Assembly: GCA_963575745.1 (NCBI GenBank)
Contig: CAUYUJ010003558.1
Location: forward strand, 1,361,080-1,425,079
Length of the DNA: 64,000 bases
Direction: 5' to 3'
Source of the DNA: Prorocentrum cordatum
Lineage: Eukaryota > Sar > Dinophyceae > Prorocentrales > Prorocentraceae
The translations under genes and the position numbers were made by a program. This document shows, one piece after another, positions 54,660-63,807 of this stretch (its first letter is position 1; each line of letters opens with the position of its first letter). The notes under the pieces were generated by a model, which saw nothing but the letters and a program-made list of their open reading frames with translations, searched no databases and was not told the origin of the DNA.

Positions 54660-56640
54660 CTGGGGGGGCGCATGCAAACCCTGCCACAGGAGCCCTCGCT
54701 GAAGTTCCCTATGGGGCCACGAAGCGCGGGAGGGGTGTGCCGACATGGGCTGGGAAACGCACTCGGACCCTGCCACAGGAGCCCTCGCTGAAGCCTCCAT
54801 ATGGGGCCACGAACCGTGTAGGGGAGGGGGAGTGCACCGAAATGTGCAAGGGGATGCATGCGGACCCTGCCATACGAGCCTTCGATGGAGCTCCCCATGA
54901 GGCCACGAAGCGTGGGAGGGGTGCGCCGACATGTGCTGGGGGACGCACGTGGACCCTGCCATAGGAGCCTCGGTGGAGCGCCCGACGGGGCCACGAAGCG
55001 TGCGAGAGGTGCGTCGATATGAGAGGGGGGAGGACCCATGCGGACCCTGCCATACAAGCCTTCGACGGAGCTCCCTCTGGGGCCACGAAGCGTGGGAGGG
55101 GTGCGCCGAAATATACCGGGGAACGCATGCGGGCCCTGCTGTAGGAGCCTTCGGTGGAGCCCACTAGGGCCCACTAGGGGGCCACGAAGCGTGCGAGAGG
55201 TCCGCCGATATGAAATGGGGGAGGACCCATGCGGACCCTGCCTCGGGAGCCCTCAATAGAGCTCCCTCTGGGGCCACGAAGCGTGAGAGGGATGCCCCGA
55301 AATGAGTTGGGGGACGCATGCGGACCCTGCAGTAGGAGGCTTCGGTGGAGCCCCCATATGGGGACACGAAGCGTGGGAGGTGTGCGCCGAAATGGGCTGG
55401 GGGACGCAGTCGGACCCTGCCACGGGAGCCCCATAGAAGGCTTCGCTGAAGCCCTCATCCGAGGCCACGAAGCGTGGGAGGGGTGCGCCGAAATGAGCCG
55501 GGGGGCCCGTGCAGACCCTGCCACGGAAGCCCTCGGCGGAGCTCCCCATGGGGCCACAGAGCGCGGGAAGGGTGCGCCGATGTGGGATGAGGGTCCCATG
55601 CGGACCCCGCCATTCGAGACGTCGACGGGGCTCCATATAGTGCCAAGAAGCGCGGGAAGAATGCACCGAAATGTGCTGGGGGACGCGCGCCGACCCTGCC
55701 GTAGGAGGCTTCGGTGGAGTGCCAGTGGGGACACGAAACGTGGGAGGGGTGCGCCGAAATGGACTGGCGGACGAACTCAGACCCTGCCACAGGAGCTCTC
55801 GCTGGAGCCCACATCTGAGGCCACGAAGCGCGGAATGGGTGCGCCGAATTGGGCAGGGTGGGGTACCCGTGTGGACCCTCCCACAGAAGCCCTTGGCGGA
55901 GCTCACTATGGGGCTACGAAGCGTGAGGCGTGTGCCCGAATGTGCTGGGGGACGCACTCGGACCCTGCCACTGAAGCCATCGGCGGAGCTTCCTATGGGG
56001 CCACGAAGCATGGGATGGGTGCGCCGAAATGGACTGGGAGACGCACTCGGACCCTGCCACAGCAGCCCTCGGTGAAGCTCTCCATGGGGCCACGAAGCGC
56101 GGGAGGGGTGCGCCGCAATGGGCTGGGAGACGCACTCGGACCCTGCCACAGGAGCCCTCGGTTGAGCTCTCTATGGGGCCACGAAGCGCGGGAAGGGTGC
56201 ACCGAAATGGACTGGCAGACGCATGCGGACCCTGCCGCAAAAATCCTCGGTGCAACTTCCTACTGGGCCACGATCCGTGAGGGGTGCGCCGAACTGGGCT
56301 GGGAGACGCACTTGGACCCTGCCACGGGAGCCCTCAATAGAGCTCTCTATGTGGCCACGAAGCGTCAGAGGGATACCCCGAAATGAGCTGGGGGACGCAT
56401 GCGGACCCTGCCACAGAAGCCCTCGGTGAAGCTCTCTATGGCGCCACGAAGCGCGGGAGGGGTGCGCCGAAATGGGCTGGGGGACGCAGTTGGACCCTGC
56501 GAAAGGAGCCCTCGGCGGAGCTCTCTATGGGGCCACGAAGCGTGGGAGGGTTGCGTCGAAATGGGCTTGGGCAAGCATGCAGACCCTGCCACGGGAGCCC
56601 TCAACAGAGCTCCCTACAGGGCCACGAAGCGTGTGACAGG
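54660..56640. repeat. 93-bp satellite, about 21 units
   Basis: Each unit runs CGGACCCTGCCA, GGAGCCCTCG, GGAGCTC, TATGGGGCCACGAAGCG, GGGAGGGGTGCGCCGAAATG, GGCTGGGGGACGCA. The common period is about 93 bp (31 codons), which keeps frames open on both strands over hundreds of codons. Units differ by scattered substitutions and small indels, and frames switch when a unit has an indel. I therefore treat it as a satellite and not a repeat protein. Confidence 0.92.
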
Positions 56641-56679
56641 GTGCATCGACACGGGCATGCGGAGGGCACGTGCAGGGAT

Positions 56680-57328
56680 GGGAGGAAGGAGGAGGGAGGA
56701 GGGGGAGGAGGAATGAATGAGGAGTGAGTGGACGCGAGGCGCTGTCTCTTCAAAACGAGGACCCAGCACCACAGGATGGCTGGGATAAAGAAAAGCAGCA
56801 AGAGGAAGAGCAGAAGGTCCAGCAGGAGCTGGTGCCGGAGGAATAGGGACAAACGTCAGCAGGAGCAGCAGGAGGAGCAGTAGGAGGAGCAGCAGGAGGA
56901 ACAGCAGCAGGAAGAGCAGTGGGAAGAGCAGCGGCAGTGGCGGCCAGAAGACAAGCGGGAGGAGCAGCAGGAGCAGGGAGGAGCAGCACGAGGAGGGAGA
57001 AGGAGCAACAAAAACAGCAGGAGGAGCAGGAGCAGCCAGAGGAGCAACAGTAGAAGCAGGAGGAGCAGTGAGGAGCAGCAGGAGTTGCAGCAAGAGGATC
57101 CGCAGGAGGAACAGCCAGATGACCACGAGGAGGAGCACGATCAGCATGAGGAGCTAGAGGAACACCACGAGGAACAACAGCAGGAGCAGCAGATGGAGGA
57201 GTAGCAGGAGCAACAGCAAGAGGAACAGCAGGAGGAGCAGCAGGACCAGCAGCAGGAGCAGCGGGAGGGGGAGCACCAGAGGAGGAGCACAGGGGGCACC
57301 AAGAACAGCAGGAGCAGCAGGAGCAGCA

Positions 57329-57373
<45 letters not shown>

Positions 57374-57380
57374 AGAGCAG
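56680..57380. repeat. AGCAGGAGG / GCA repeat, right block
   Basis: Same repeat type as 54,010-54,510, ending in a pure GCA run at about 57,318-57,370. Together with the left block it brackets the 93-bp satellite. Confidence 0.92.
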
Positions 57381-57800
57381 CACCGCATTCACGGCGGATC
57401 CTGGCATTCACGGCGAACCAGATGCTTGCGATCGCCACCGCATGCTTGTGAGCACCAAAGCTTGCCTTTCAGCACCGAAGCGTACCAGTGAGCACAATGC
57501 CATCCGGCCAGACCTAGGACGGAAGAACATCCTTCAAGAACACATCCTCCGCCTGCCGCCTGCCAAGACACCCCAAACCATAACATCATTCGAGGGAATC
57601 CTCCCAAGTATGCCCAAAAACGTTCAGCAAGCACGAAAAGCATTAGAGCGTCCTCCCCGAACTGACCTAGATCCTATACCTCGGTCCAGCCGCACCTGAG
57701 GGGGAGCCGGCCTCCCACACGCGTGCGTTCGGTACCATTACGGCGGGGGGGTGGGCGGGCGACCTCACGGCACGGACGTTTCTGGCTCAACTCATATAGA
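57381..57800. other. No gene recognised
   Basis: Small imperfect duplications such as ATTCACGGCG and GAGCACCAAAGC / CAGCACCGAAGC. Otherwise unique with short frames. Confidence 0.45.
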
Positions 57801-57802
57801 AA

Positions 57803-58060
57803 TCACACTCTAGACATGATTATCTGCGCAGTGTCCCAGGGCCCGAGACGGGCGGCAGACTTCAGCCGCTGGTCTGCCCACGACGCCCAGATCTGAGGGC
57901 ACCTCGCGCCCTCCGGGACGTGGGCATCCACCCAGTCCATGTGCCACTCGCTACAGACCAGAAGTGGGTGCAGGACCATGATCACGGCGGTGGCGGTGGC
58001 GTGGAAGACGAACAGCACGGCCGTCAGGAGGGGCATGCACACCGGAGGGGGAGGAAGCAG
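57803..58060 (-). CDS. Possible terminal exon of a membrane protein
   Basis: The minus frame reads a hydrophobic span CMPLLTAVLFVFHATATAVI then MVLHPLLV, followed by CSEWHMDWVDAHVPEGARCP, QIWASWADQRLKSAARLGPW and a TGA stop at 57,803. Composition is balanced and G/C dominates third positions. Upstream the same frame continues through LLLRRLLLPPPPV to at least 58,090, but a competing frame (STWRMGSFLVDIRL) is equally plausible, so the 5' limit is uncertain. The family is not recognised. Confidence 0.45.
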   Translation of the reverse strand: MLPPPPVCMPLLTAVLFVFHATATAVIMVLHPLLVCSEWHMDWVDAHVPEGARCPQIWASWADQRLKSAARLGPWDTAQIIMSRV

Positions 58061-58299
58061 GAGGCGGCGGAGGAGCAGAGAGCCGGATGTCGACGAGGAA
58101 GGAGCCCATCCTCCACGTAGAGCGATCCTTCGTCGTTGGCCTGAGAACTGTCTCTAAGAAGGGGTCAGAAACCACGAGGGTCCTCCCGCCCCCCCACCCA
58201 CCCCCCCCCAAAAAAAGAAAACCCAAAGGGGGGGCCAGAAACAAAAGGTCTCTCTCCCACCTACCCGCCCCGCACCCTCTCCGTGGAAGAACCTAGGCG

Positions 58300-58397
58300 G
58301 TCCGGACCACCCTCATCTGGGAAAATTATTCGGGGGTTCCAGAACCCCCCCCCCCTCCCCCGGAAAATTACTCCTGCCCCCTGCCCCTCTGGCGATC
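58300..58397 (+). repeat. Left flank of inverted GAC/GTC structure
   Basis: ATTATTCGGGGGTTCCAGAA with surrounding C-runs matches the reverse complement of two places on the other side of the array: AAGTATTCAGGGGGTCCAGG (about 59,452-59,471) and ATTTATTCGGGGGGCTCAG (about 59,405-59,423). Confidence 0.65.
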
Positions 58398-58408
58398 ACG
58401 ACGACAGA

Positions 58409-58469
<61 letters not shown>

Positions 58470-58470
58470 T
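58398..58470. repeat. GAC microsatellite
   Basis: Nearly pure GAC for about 20 units. The polyAsp and polyVal frames are artefacts. Confidence 0.95.
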
Positions 58471-58559
58471 CTACGACGACGCCGACGACGGTGTTAACGG
58501 CGGCGGCGGAGCACTTATCGCCAGCGCCCGCGCCAGGCGCCGGCTCTGATAGAATGCTA

Positions 58560-59180
58560 CGAGGGCTCGATCCATATCTCTGTATCCTACCAGGGCCTTG
58601 CTGTGCTCGACCCTGTTCTGCCCGACTCTGCTCCACCCTGCCCTACTCTACCCTACCGTACCCAAAAATACTCTCCTCTGCTCTGCTTTTGTTCTTAATA
58701 TACTCTACTCTACTCTACTCTACTCCGACTCCTACTCCTACTCCTACTCCTACTCCTACTCCTGCTCCTGCTCCTGCCCCTGATCCTGCTCTACTCTACT
58801 CGGCTCTACTCTACTCTACTCGGCTCTTCTCTACTCTACTCTACTCGGCAAGACTCTACTCTACTCTACACTACACTGCACTACTCTACTCTACTCTACT
58901 CTTTTCGACTCCGTACTCTACTCTACTCGACTCGACTCGACTCTACTCTACCGCTCCGCTCTAATCTCCTCTAGACTACTCTACTACTGCTCTACTATAC
59001 TTACCTACTATTCTCTATTTGACTCGACTCTAGCCTGGTCTACACCTCCCTACTCTTCGCTACTCTGCTCTACCCTACTCTACCCTGCCCTACCGTATCC
59101 CATCCTACTCGACTCGATTATATTCTACCTAATCTACTCTACTCCTGTATTATTGTACGCTACGTCTTCTCTACTCTACT
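58560..59180. repeat. CTCTA pentanucleotide microsatellite with CTCCTA hexamers
   Basis: Imperfect TACTC/CTCTA repeats, with a CTCCTA/CTCCTG block at 58,728-58,785. This is a five-base period in a window of mostly triplet arrays. Confidence 0.95.
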
Positions 59181-59186
59181 CTGCTC

Positions 59187-59395
59187 GTCGTCGTCATCTT
59201 CGTCGTCTTCGGTCGTTTTCGTCGTCGTCGTCGTCGTTGTCGTCGTCGTCGGCGGCGTCGTCGGCGTCGTCGATCGTCGTCATCGTAATCGTCATGGGCG
59301 TCGTAAGCGGCCTCGGCGTCGGCGTCGGCGTCGGAGTCGTCGTTCGTCGTTGGTTGTGCGTCGTCGTCGTCATCGTCGTCGTTGCCGGGGTGGCG
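59187..59395. repeat. GTC microsatellite
   Basis: GTCGTC repeats with GGCGTC interruptions, inverted relative to the GAC tract at 58.4 kb. Confidence 0.95.
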
Positions 59396-59480
59396 GGGTG
59401 TCTCTGAGCCCCCCGAATAAATGTCCCGAGGGGCGAGGGAGGCGGGCTTCCTGGACCCCCTGAATACTTGTCCCAAGGAG
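59396..59480 (-). repeat. Right flank of inverted GAC/GTC structure
   Basis: Two tandem diverged copies of CCCCC(C/T)GAATA(A/C)(A/T)TGTCCC; each matches the left flank at 58,340 in reverse complement. Confidence 0.65.
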
Positions 59481-60440
59481 GGGGGGTTCGAATGCCCCCC
59501 TTTGATCTGGGGGGCCAACGGCGGCGTAACGTGCTCTTTCCCAACCTCCCACGTTGTGACTCGTCGCTGCTCCCGGCTCGTACCCGGTTTTGGGCCGCGG
59601 GGGTGGCGTTTCGTTGCGGGCATCGGAGAGCCCGAGAACAGCCTCTCCACACAACGAATCGGCGAATAAAGTGCACGTGAAAACCCGTTGGTTCACGAGG
59701 CCTCGATGTACAGAAGGAAGGCGAGGAGTGCTACGAGGCAAGATGAGAGGTCCACTCTGGAAGGCAATAAAACTGCCGACAGCGTCCAACTGCACTCCAC
59801 CCAGACACCCTGAACAGCATGCACCTCAGATTGTGCAATCGGGTGCGGCAGAAACCCTGACGTGTTAGAGAGTGCGCCAGGCACCAGTGTATACCATTGC
59901 GTTGCGGCAGCCACCAGTGCACCATTGATTGCGACCATGACGCCATAGGCTGCGCCGTAGGTTCCTCCGTAAGTTGCGCCAGGAAGCCCCGCACTTCACC
60001 TAATCATGTGTTCCACCATACGATCAGGAACTGTTGCTTAGCGTGTCACCAGGGCGGCCTGGGCGACACGCTATGCCCTGCGAGCGGATAGCATGTCGCT
60101 CCGCTTCGCGGAGCGGGAGGTCGGGAAAAAGCTCGGGGCATTGACGGTCGGGGACCAGGAAGTTGATAGCATGTCGCGCCGAATAATGGCGGGCCAGAAC
60201 CAGCGAGGCGACACGCAGACCAAAAGTTCCCAACCGTAGGTTGAGAAGGCAACCCTGTAATTCATCAAATCATGTTGTCCGCCATGGTTTGCTCCAGGCA
60301 TTCCGCAATCCACCAACATCAACTGCTGCTTCTTCATTGGTATGCCATTGCGCCACAGCTCGTGCCAGCGGCTGCGTCATAGGCTTCGTCAGGCACCCCA
60401 CAACCCGCCAAATCGCCCGCTCCATGATCTGATGTTGCTG
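59481..60440. other. No gene recognised; small hairpins
   Basis: TAGCGTGTC (60,039-60,047) pairs with 60,065-60,073, and CGCTCCG (60,098-60,104) pairs with CGGAGCG (60,110-60,116) around CTTCG. GATAGCATGTCGC occurs at about 60,086 and 60,166. Minus frames such as QQHQIMERAIWRVVG and QQFLIVWWN (59.8-60.45 kb) look like diverged copies of each other, but there is no domain. Confidence 0.45.
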
Positions 60441-60454
60441 CTTTGTTGGGGAGA

Positions 60455-60637
60455 CGCGAGACTTGGGTTCGGGGGACTCGGGTTGGCCTGACGGAGCCAT
60501 CAGTAAAAATGGCAAGACCCAATCTGACGTGTGGCGCGAGCCCCCGCTGCAAACACGACAACTGGACCGTCAAAATCCAGGATTGGCCTGTCCAAAAGCG
60601 TCAGCAGGCCCGAGCTCAGGCGAACTTGAGTCTTACG
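60455..60637 (+). mobile_element. Family F MITE-like element, copy 1
   Basis: The ends CGCGAGACTTGGGT and ACTTGAGTCTTACG form a diverged terminal inverted repeat. Along its 183 bp it aligns with copy 2 at 60,702-60,888 (GGGGACTCGG, CCCGCTGCA(A/G)ACA, GTCAAAATCC, GGCGAAC). Confidence 0.75.
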
Positions 60638-60701
60638 CTTGCCCGATTCGAATGGTGATGATCAGACGGTGCGTACCATGTTCGATGGAAAGTCAGGGGG
60701 A

Positions 60702-60888
60702 CGTAAGACCTGGGTACAGGGGACTCGGAAATCCCCGACGAGGTCGTCAAAAAATGACGAGGCCGAGCCTGCATTTTGACGAGGTCTCCCGCTGCAGACA
60801 TCCCACGAAACTCCTCCTCGTCAAAATCCGAGGCGCGGTCGTCAAAAAACGATGGCGAACCCGAGTCCTGGCAAACCCGGGTCTTACG
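60702..60888 (+). mobile_element. Family F MITE-like element, copy 2
   Basis: Terminal inverted repeats CGTAAGACCTGGGT (60,702 on) and ACCCGGGTCTTACG (ending 60,888). The interior holds further inverted pairs: GTCGTCAAAAAATGACGAGG and CGTCAAAATC. The tandem, same-orientation placement with copy 1 (65 bp apart) suggests local duplication or repeated insertion. Confidence 0.8.
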
Positions 60889-61056
60889 CTCCCCCGAGAA
60901 AGGTAATCCAATCCAGAAAAATCCCCAAACACCCCCCCGGACAACCCGGACAACCCATGCTGCCGAATGACGACAAGACGACCTACCCTGGACAACCCCT
61001 TGGACAGCCCAGCGGGGATCCGGACGACCCCCCTTGGACAAGCCTCTCCGGGATTG

Positions 61057-61228
61057 TTATACGTTGCCGCGCCGTTTGTTCTCAACGCGCCCAAGTAGAC
61101 GAAGTCGGTTGTGCGGCAAACCCTAGGAGGAACCTTGCGTCCGAGACCACATTTGCCCTGGTGGCCGCGGCGCCCTCCCCAAGACGCAAGGCCACGCGTC
61201 GGAAACGGCGCGGCGACATACAGTATAA
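61057..61228 (+). mobile_element. Family G MITE-like element, copy 1
   Basis: The left end TATACGTTGCCGCGCCGTTTG and right end AAACGGCGCGGCGACATACA form an inverted repeat of about 22 bp. The interior shares CTGGTGGCCG, GGCGCCCTCCCCAAGACGCA and CGCGTCGG with copy 2. Confidence 0.75.
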
Positions 61229-61409
61229 CCATTCGCTGCTGCCTGCGAGGATGTCGGGCGGAACGACGCAAAATACAGCGCAGGGGCGCGGGGGAATCAG
61301 AAGCACGCAGCCAGCGTATCCCTGCGCCTGCCTGCGCAGGAAGCGGGCGTGCATCCAGGAGAGGGCCCCGCGGCGGGGCCGAGACCAGCTGCCTGCAGCA
61401 CCAATTCTC

Positions 61410-61630
61410 ATTTATCGCCGCGCCGTTTGTGTCCTCGACGCGCCCCAGGGGACAACGCCGACACCACGGCAAGCCCACGGCAAACCCTGCTGACGGCGCC
61501 CCGGCAGACGAGGCCACCACGCGGCAAACCCCTACGGCGAGCCCACCGCGCTGAGCTTGCCCTGGTGGCCGAGGCGCCCTCCCCAAGACGCAGGGCCGCG
61601 CGTCGGCGCAAATGGCGCGGGCACATTTCG
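61410..61630 (+). mobile_element. Family G MITE-like element, copy 2
   Basis: The left end ATTTATCGCCGCGCCGTTTG and right end CAAATGGCGCGGGCACAT form the terminal inverted repeat. It is about 50 bp longer than copy 1 because of GGCAAGCCCACGGCAAACCC-type internal repeats. Confidence 0.75.
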
Positions 61631-61740
61631 CCCGCCCCGAGAAAACCTCGGTAGAGTCGGGACAAGATCTGGCCAATATAAATCAGAAATCTGTAGGAAT
61701 CTGCGGGCTTGGAGGATGTATGGAGCGCCGCCACCATTCT

Positions 61741-61760
61741 AGAGCGTTCCGGAACGCTCT
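61741..61760. repeat. Perfect 20-bp palindrome
   Basis: AGAGCGTTCCGGAACGCTCT is its own reverse complement. GGGAGCGTTCCAGAA follows, repeating half of it. Confidence 0.9.
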
Positions 61761-61820
61761 GGGAGCGTTCCAGAAAGCCCTGGGGCGGATTTATCGCGAT
61801 TCCAGGCCCGTCAGACATCT

Positions 61821-61940
61821 CGCCCGCCCCGAGAAAACCTCCTCCTCCTCCTCCTCCTCCTCCGCCCCCTCCGCCTCCTCCTCCTCCTCCTCCTCCTCCT
61901 CCTCCTCCTCCTCCTCCTCCTCCTCCTCCTCCTCGAGGAG
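61821..61940. repeat. CTC microsatellite with shared entry sequence
   Basis: The tract starts directly after CGCCCGCCCCGAGAAAACCT, which also occurs at about 61,629 just after family G copy 2. It switches to GAGGAGGAGG at 61,934. Confidence 0.9.
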
Positions 61941-62384
61941 GAGGAGGTCGGCGGAAGGAGAAGCACACCGGTACGACGCTCACCCGGCGGACTTGGCCGG
62001 AGCCCCTGTGCGCGTGGAGGAACGTCGCGAGCTCGTGCACGCACGCCAGGCTGTCGAAGTACTCTGGCTGCCACAGGAGGATCATCCTCGGCGCGCCGCT
62101 GACCGCCCCCGGCCGCGCCTTTGTGGCTCGGAGGCCGTCGGCCTGGAGGTGTCCGTGGGCGTTTCTTGGGGCCACCTGGGGGGCCCTCTGGGGTTGAGCC
62201 ATCGCAGGGCTGGCGCCGTCTTGGGGCTCCCCTGGGGTCACCCAACTTCGCGCACAGCGTCACGCGATGCGGGATGGCCTTCGCGCCCCCGAGCCGTCCC
62301 CGACATCCTGCGCAACGCTGAGCCCTTGGCCCGGCGAATGGCGCCCGCTCTGGCCCAGGCCACGGCGCGGGAAGCTCCAGCCCA
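61941..62384. other. No gene firmly recognised
   Basis: GC-rich with several open frames on both strands. The plus frame TRRTWPEPLCAWRNVASSCT (about 61,980-62,040) looks protein-like but has no support. Nothing diagnostic. Confidence 0.35.
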
Positions 62385-62505
62385 GACCGCGAGGCGCGAA
62401 GCGCGATTCCCTTCGCGCCCCTGGGGGCGACCTGGAGGTTCGCGGAACGAGGATCGAAAGGTTGTCCCCTCCCCGTTCTGAACGTTCTGCACCTCTTGGG
62501 GCCTC
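62385..62505 (-). repeat. Family A repeat, copy 5 (partial)
   Basis: Shares CCGCGAGGCGCGAA, TTCGCGCCCCTGGGG, CGACCTGGAGGTTCG, GAACGAGGATC and CCGTTCTGAACGTTCT with copy 1 at 18.35-18.46 kb. No GAG tract follows. Confidence 0.75.
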
Positions 62506-62534
62506 TGGTAAGGCTTCGACTTGCGACCATCCAG

Positions 62535-62723
62535 CCCCCCCAGGTAGTCCTGGCTGGCCTCAACAGGCCCCCCGAGTAGTCCCAGCTGGCCTCAGCAGGC
62601 CCCCCGCGTGGTCCGGTGCGGTCCCAACATTCCAACCCTGGGGCGCGGGGCGCGCCAGGATTTTGAGACCACCTCGGACTACTCGGGGGACCTGTTGAGG
62701 CCAGCCGGCGCTACCCGGGGGGA
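62535..62723. mobile_element. MITE-like inverted-repeat element
   Basis: The arm 62,552-62,582 (GGCTGGCCTCAACAGG, CCCCCGAGTAGTCC) is matched by the reverse complement of 62,676-62,706 with one difference. Weaker pairing extends outward to CCCCCCAGGTAG (62,535) and CTACCCGGGGGG (to 62,723). The left arm is tandemly duplicated inside (CTGGCCTCAGCAGGCCCCCC). Confidence 0.8.
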
Positions 62724-62960
62724 GGGGGTCTGTGTGCAGCCCGAAGCCTTACCCTCCAGAAGTCGTCCGACGACTCCCACACCCTCCGGGCCACCGACGC
62801 CTCCCCGGTGGAGCCTCTGCGGGGGGACCTCGGAGAGGCCTCCGCCTGCCCCCACCAGGAGCCCCATGGGCTCCCTGCCCCGTCCTCTCTCACTGCCCCC
62901 CTCGCTCCTCCTGCTACCCTCCTCGCGTCATGCGTCCCCCCTCGCCACCTCCCCTGAGGA
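62724..62960. other. No gene recognised
   Basis: Pro-rich plus-strand frame, GC-rich, no domain. Confidence 0.4.
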
Positions 62961-62966
62961 GCGATA

Positions 62967-63042
62967 GGTCTTCAGACCCCCCCCCAAGAGTTGGAAACCA
63001 AATATCTTTTCGGCGGCTTGATTGACGGATTGGGGTCCCGCC
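62967..63042 (+). repeat. Family C dispersed repeat, copy 2
   Basis: Aligns with the reverse complement of 13,611-13,684 (GACCCCCCC, then TTGACGGA and TGGGGTC at the same spacing). A GAC/TAC triplet tract starts about 45 bp further on. Confidence 0.75.
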
Positions 63043-63084
63043 AATAATGGAAAATCACTATGTCTCCGCGGCACCAGCCGCACA

Positions 63085-63200
63085 ACAACGACGACGACAA
63101 CGACGACGACTACGACTACGACCACGATACGACTACGGCTTCGACTACGACTACAAATTGATAGCGACCACGACTACTAGTACGACTACGACGGAGGAGA
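63085..63200. repeat. GAC / TAC-GAC microsatellite
   Basis: ACGACGACAACGACG then CGACTACGACTACGACC-type triplets, moderately diverged. Confidence 0.9.
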
Positions 63201-63621
63201 AAAAGGAGCAAGAGCAAGACGGGGGGAGAGTTGATTCCTCGCCGAGAGAAACATGGGGGGTGGACAATAACTAAAGACCTCGTGAGGTTAGGAGGCAACT
63301 ACCACGAGGCCTTCGCCAGAACGATGAAAAGTCACTAGGCCCTGGCCCGATTGAGGGACATCGAAGCGGACTGGACCAGAACAAACCTGGGATTTGAACA
63401 AATCAAACTGGAGCAAGCCAGCACCGGCGGGATGGAGCTCGACGGAGCGGAATCACGCAGGCCAATTCTCGACCGGGGCTAGACGAGCGCCGACTCTGAA
63501 TTCAACCTGCCAGGAATCGCATCCGACCCCCCCCCCCACGCTGCATTTCTCGCTGCCGCCTCGCGAGGCCGGGGGAGGCTCCTCCTCCCATCCCCCCCCC
63601 TTCCCCACTCGCTGCCCGCCA
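63201..63621. other. No gene recognised
   Basis: Unique-looking interval with short frames and C homopolymers at about 63,528 and 63,593. Confidence 0.4.
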
Positions 63622-63807
63622 GGGCCCGCGCCGTGGCGAGCAGCACCTCGGAGGTCTCTGGCTCCCGTCCCCGAGGCGGGGGGCTGTGAGCAAGGAGACC
63701 CCCCTTCCCCACTCGCTGCCCGCGGGGGGTCTCCTTGCTCACAGCCCCCCGCCTCGGGGACGGGAGCCAGAGGCCTCCGAGGTGCTGCTCGCCGCGGCGC
63801 GGGGCCC
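63622..63807. mobile_element. Long hairpin element (186 bp)
   Basis: The left arm (63,622-63,706) from GGGCCCGCGCC through GAGCAGCACCTCGGAGG and GGGCTGTGAGCAAGGAGACC is matched by the right arm (63,725-63,807) with few mismatches. The loop, about 18 nt, is TTCCCCACTCGCTGCCCGC; nearly the same string stands just left of the element at about 63,601. Confidence 0.85.

Noticed and set aside
55229-56386. A 385-residue plus-strand repeat protein
   Set aside because: The 93-bp unit is open on both strands and the frame shifts between units. Without transcript or selection evidence a satellite is the simpler reading.
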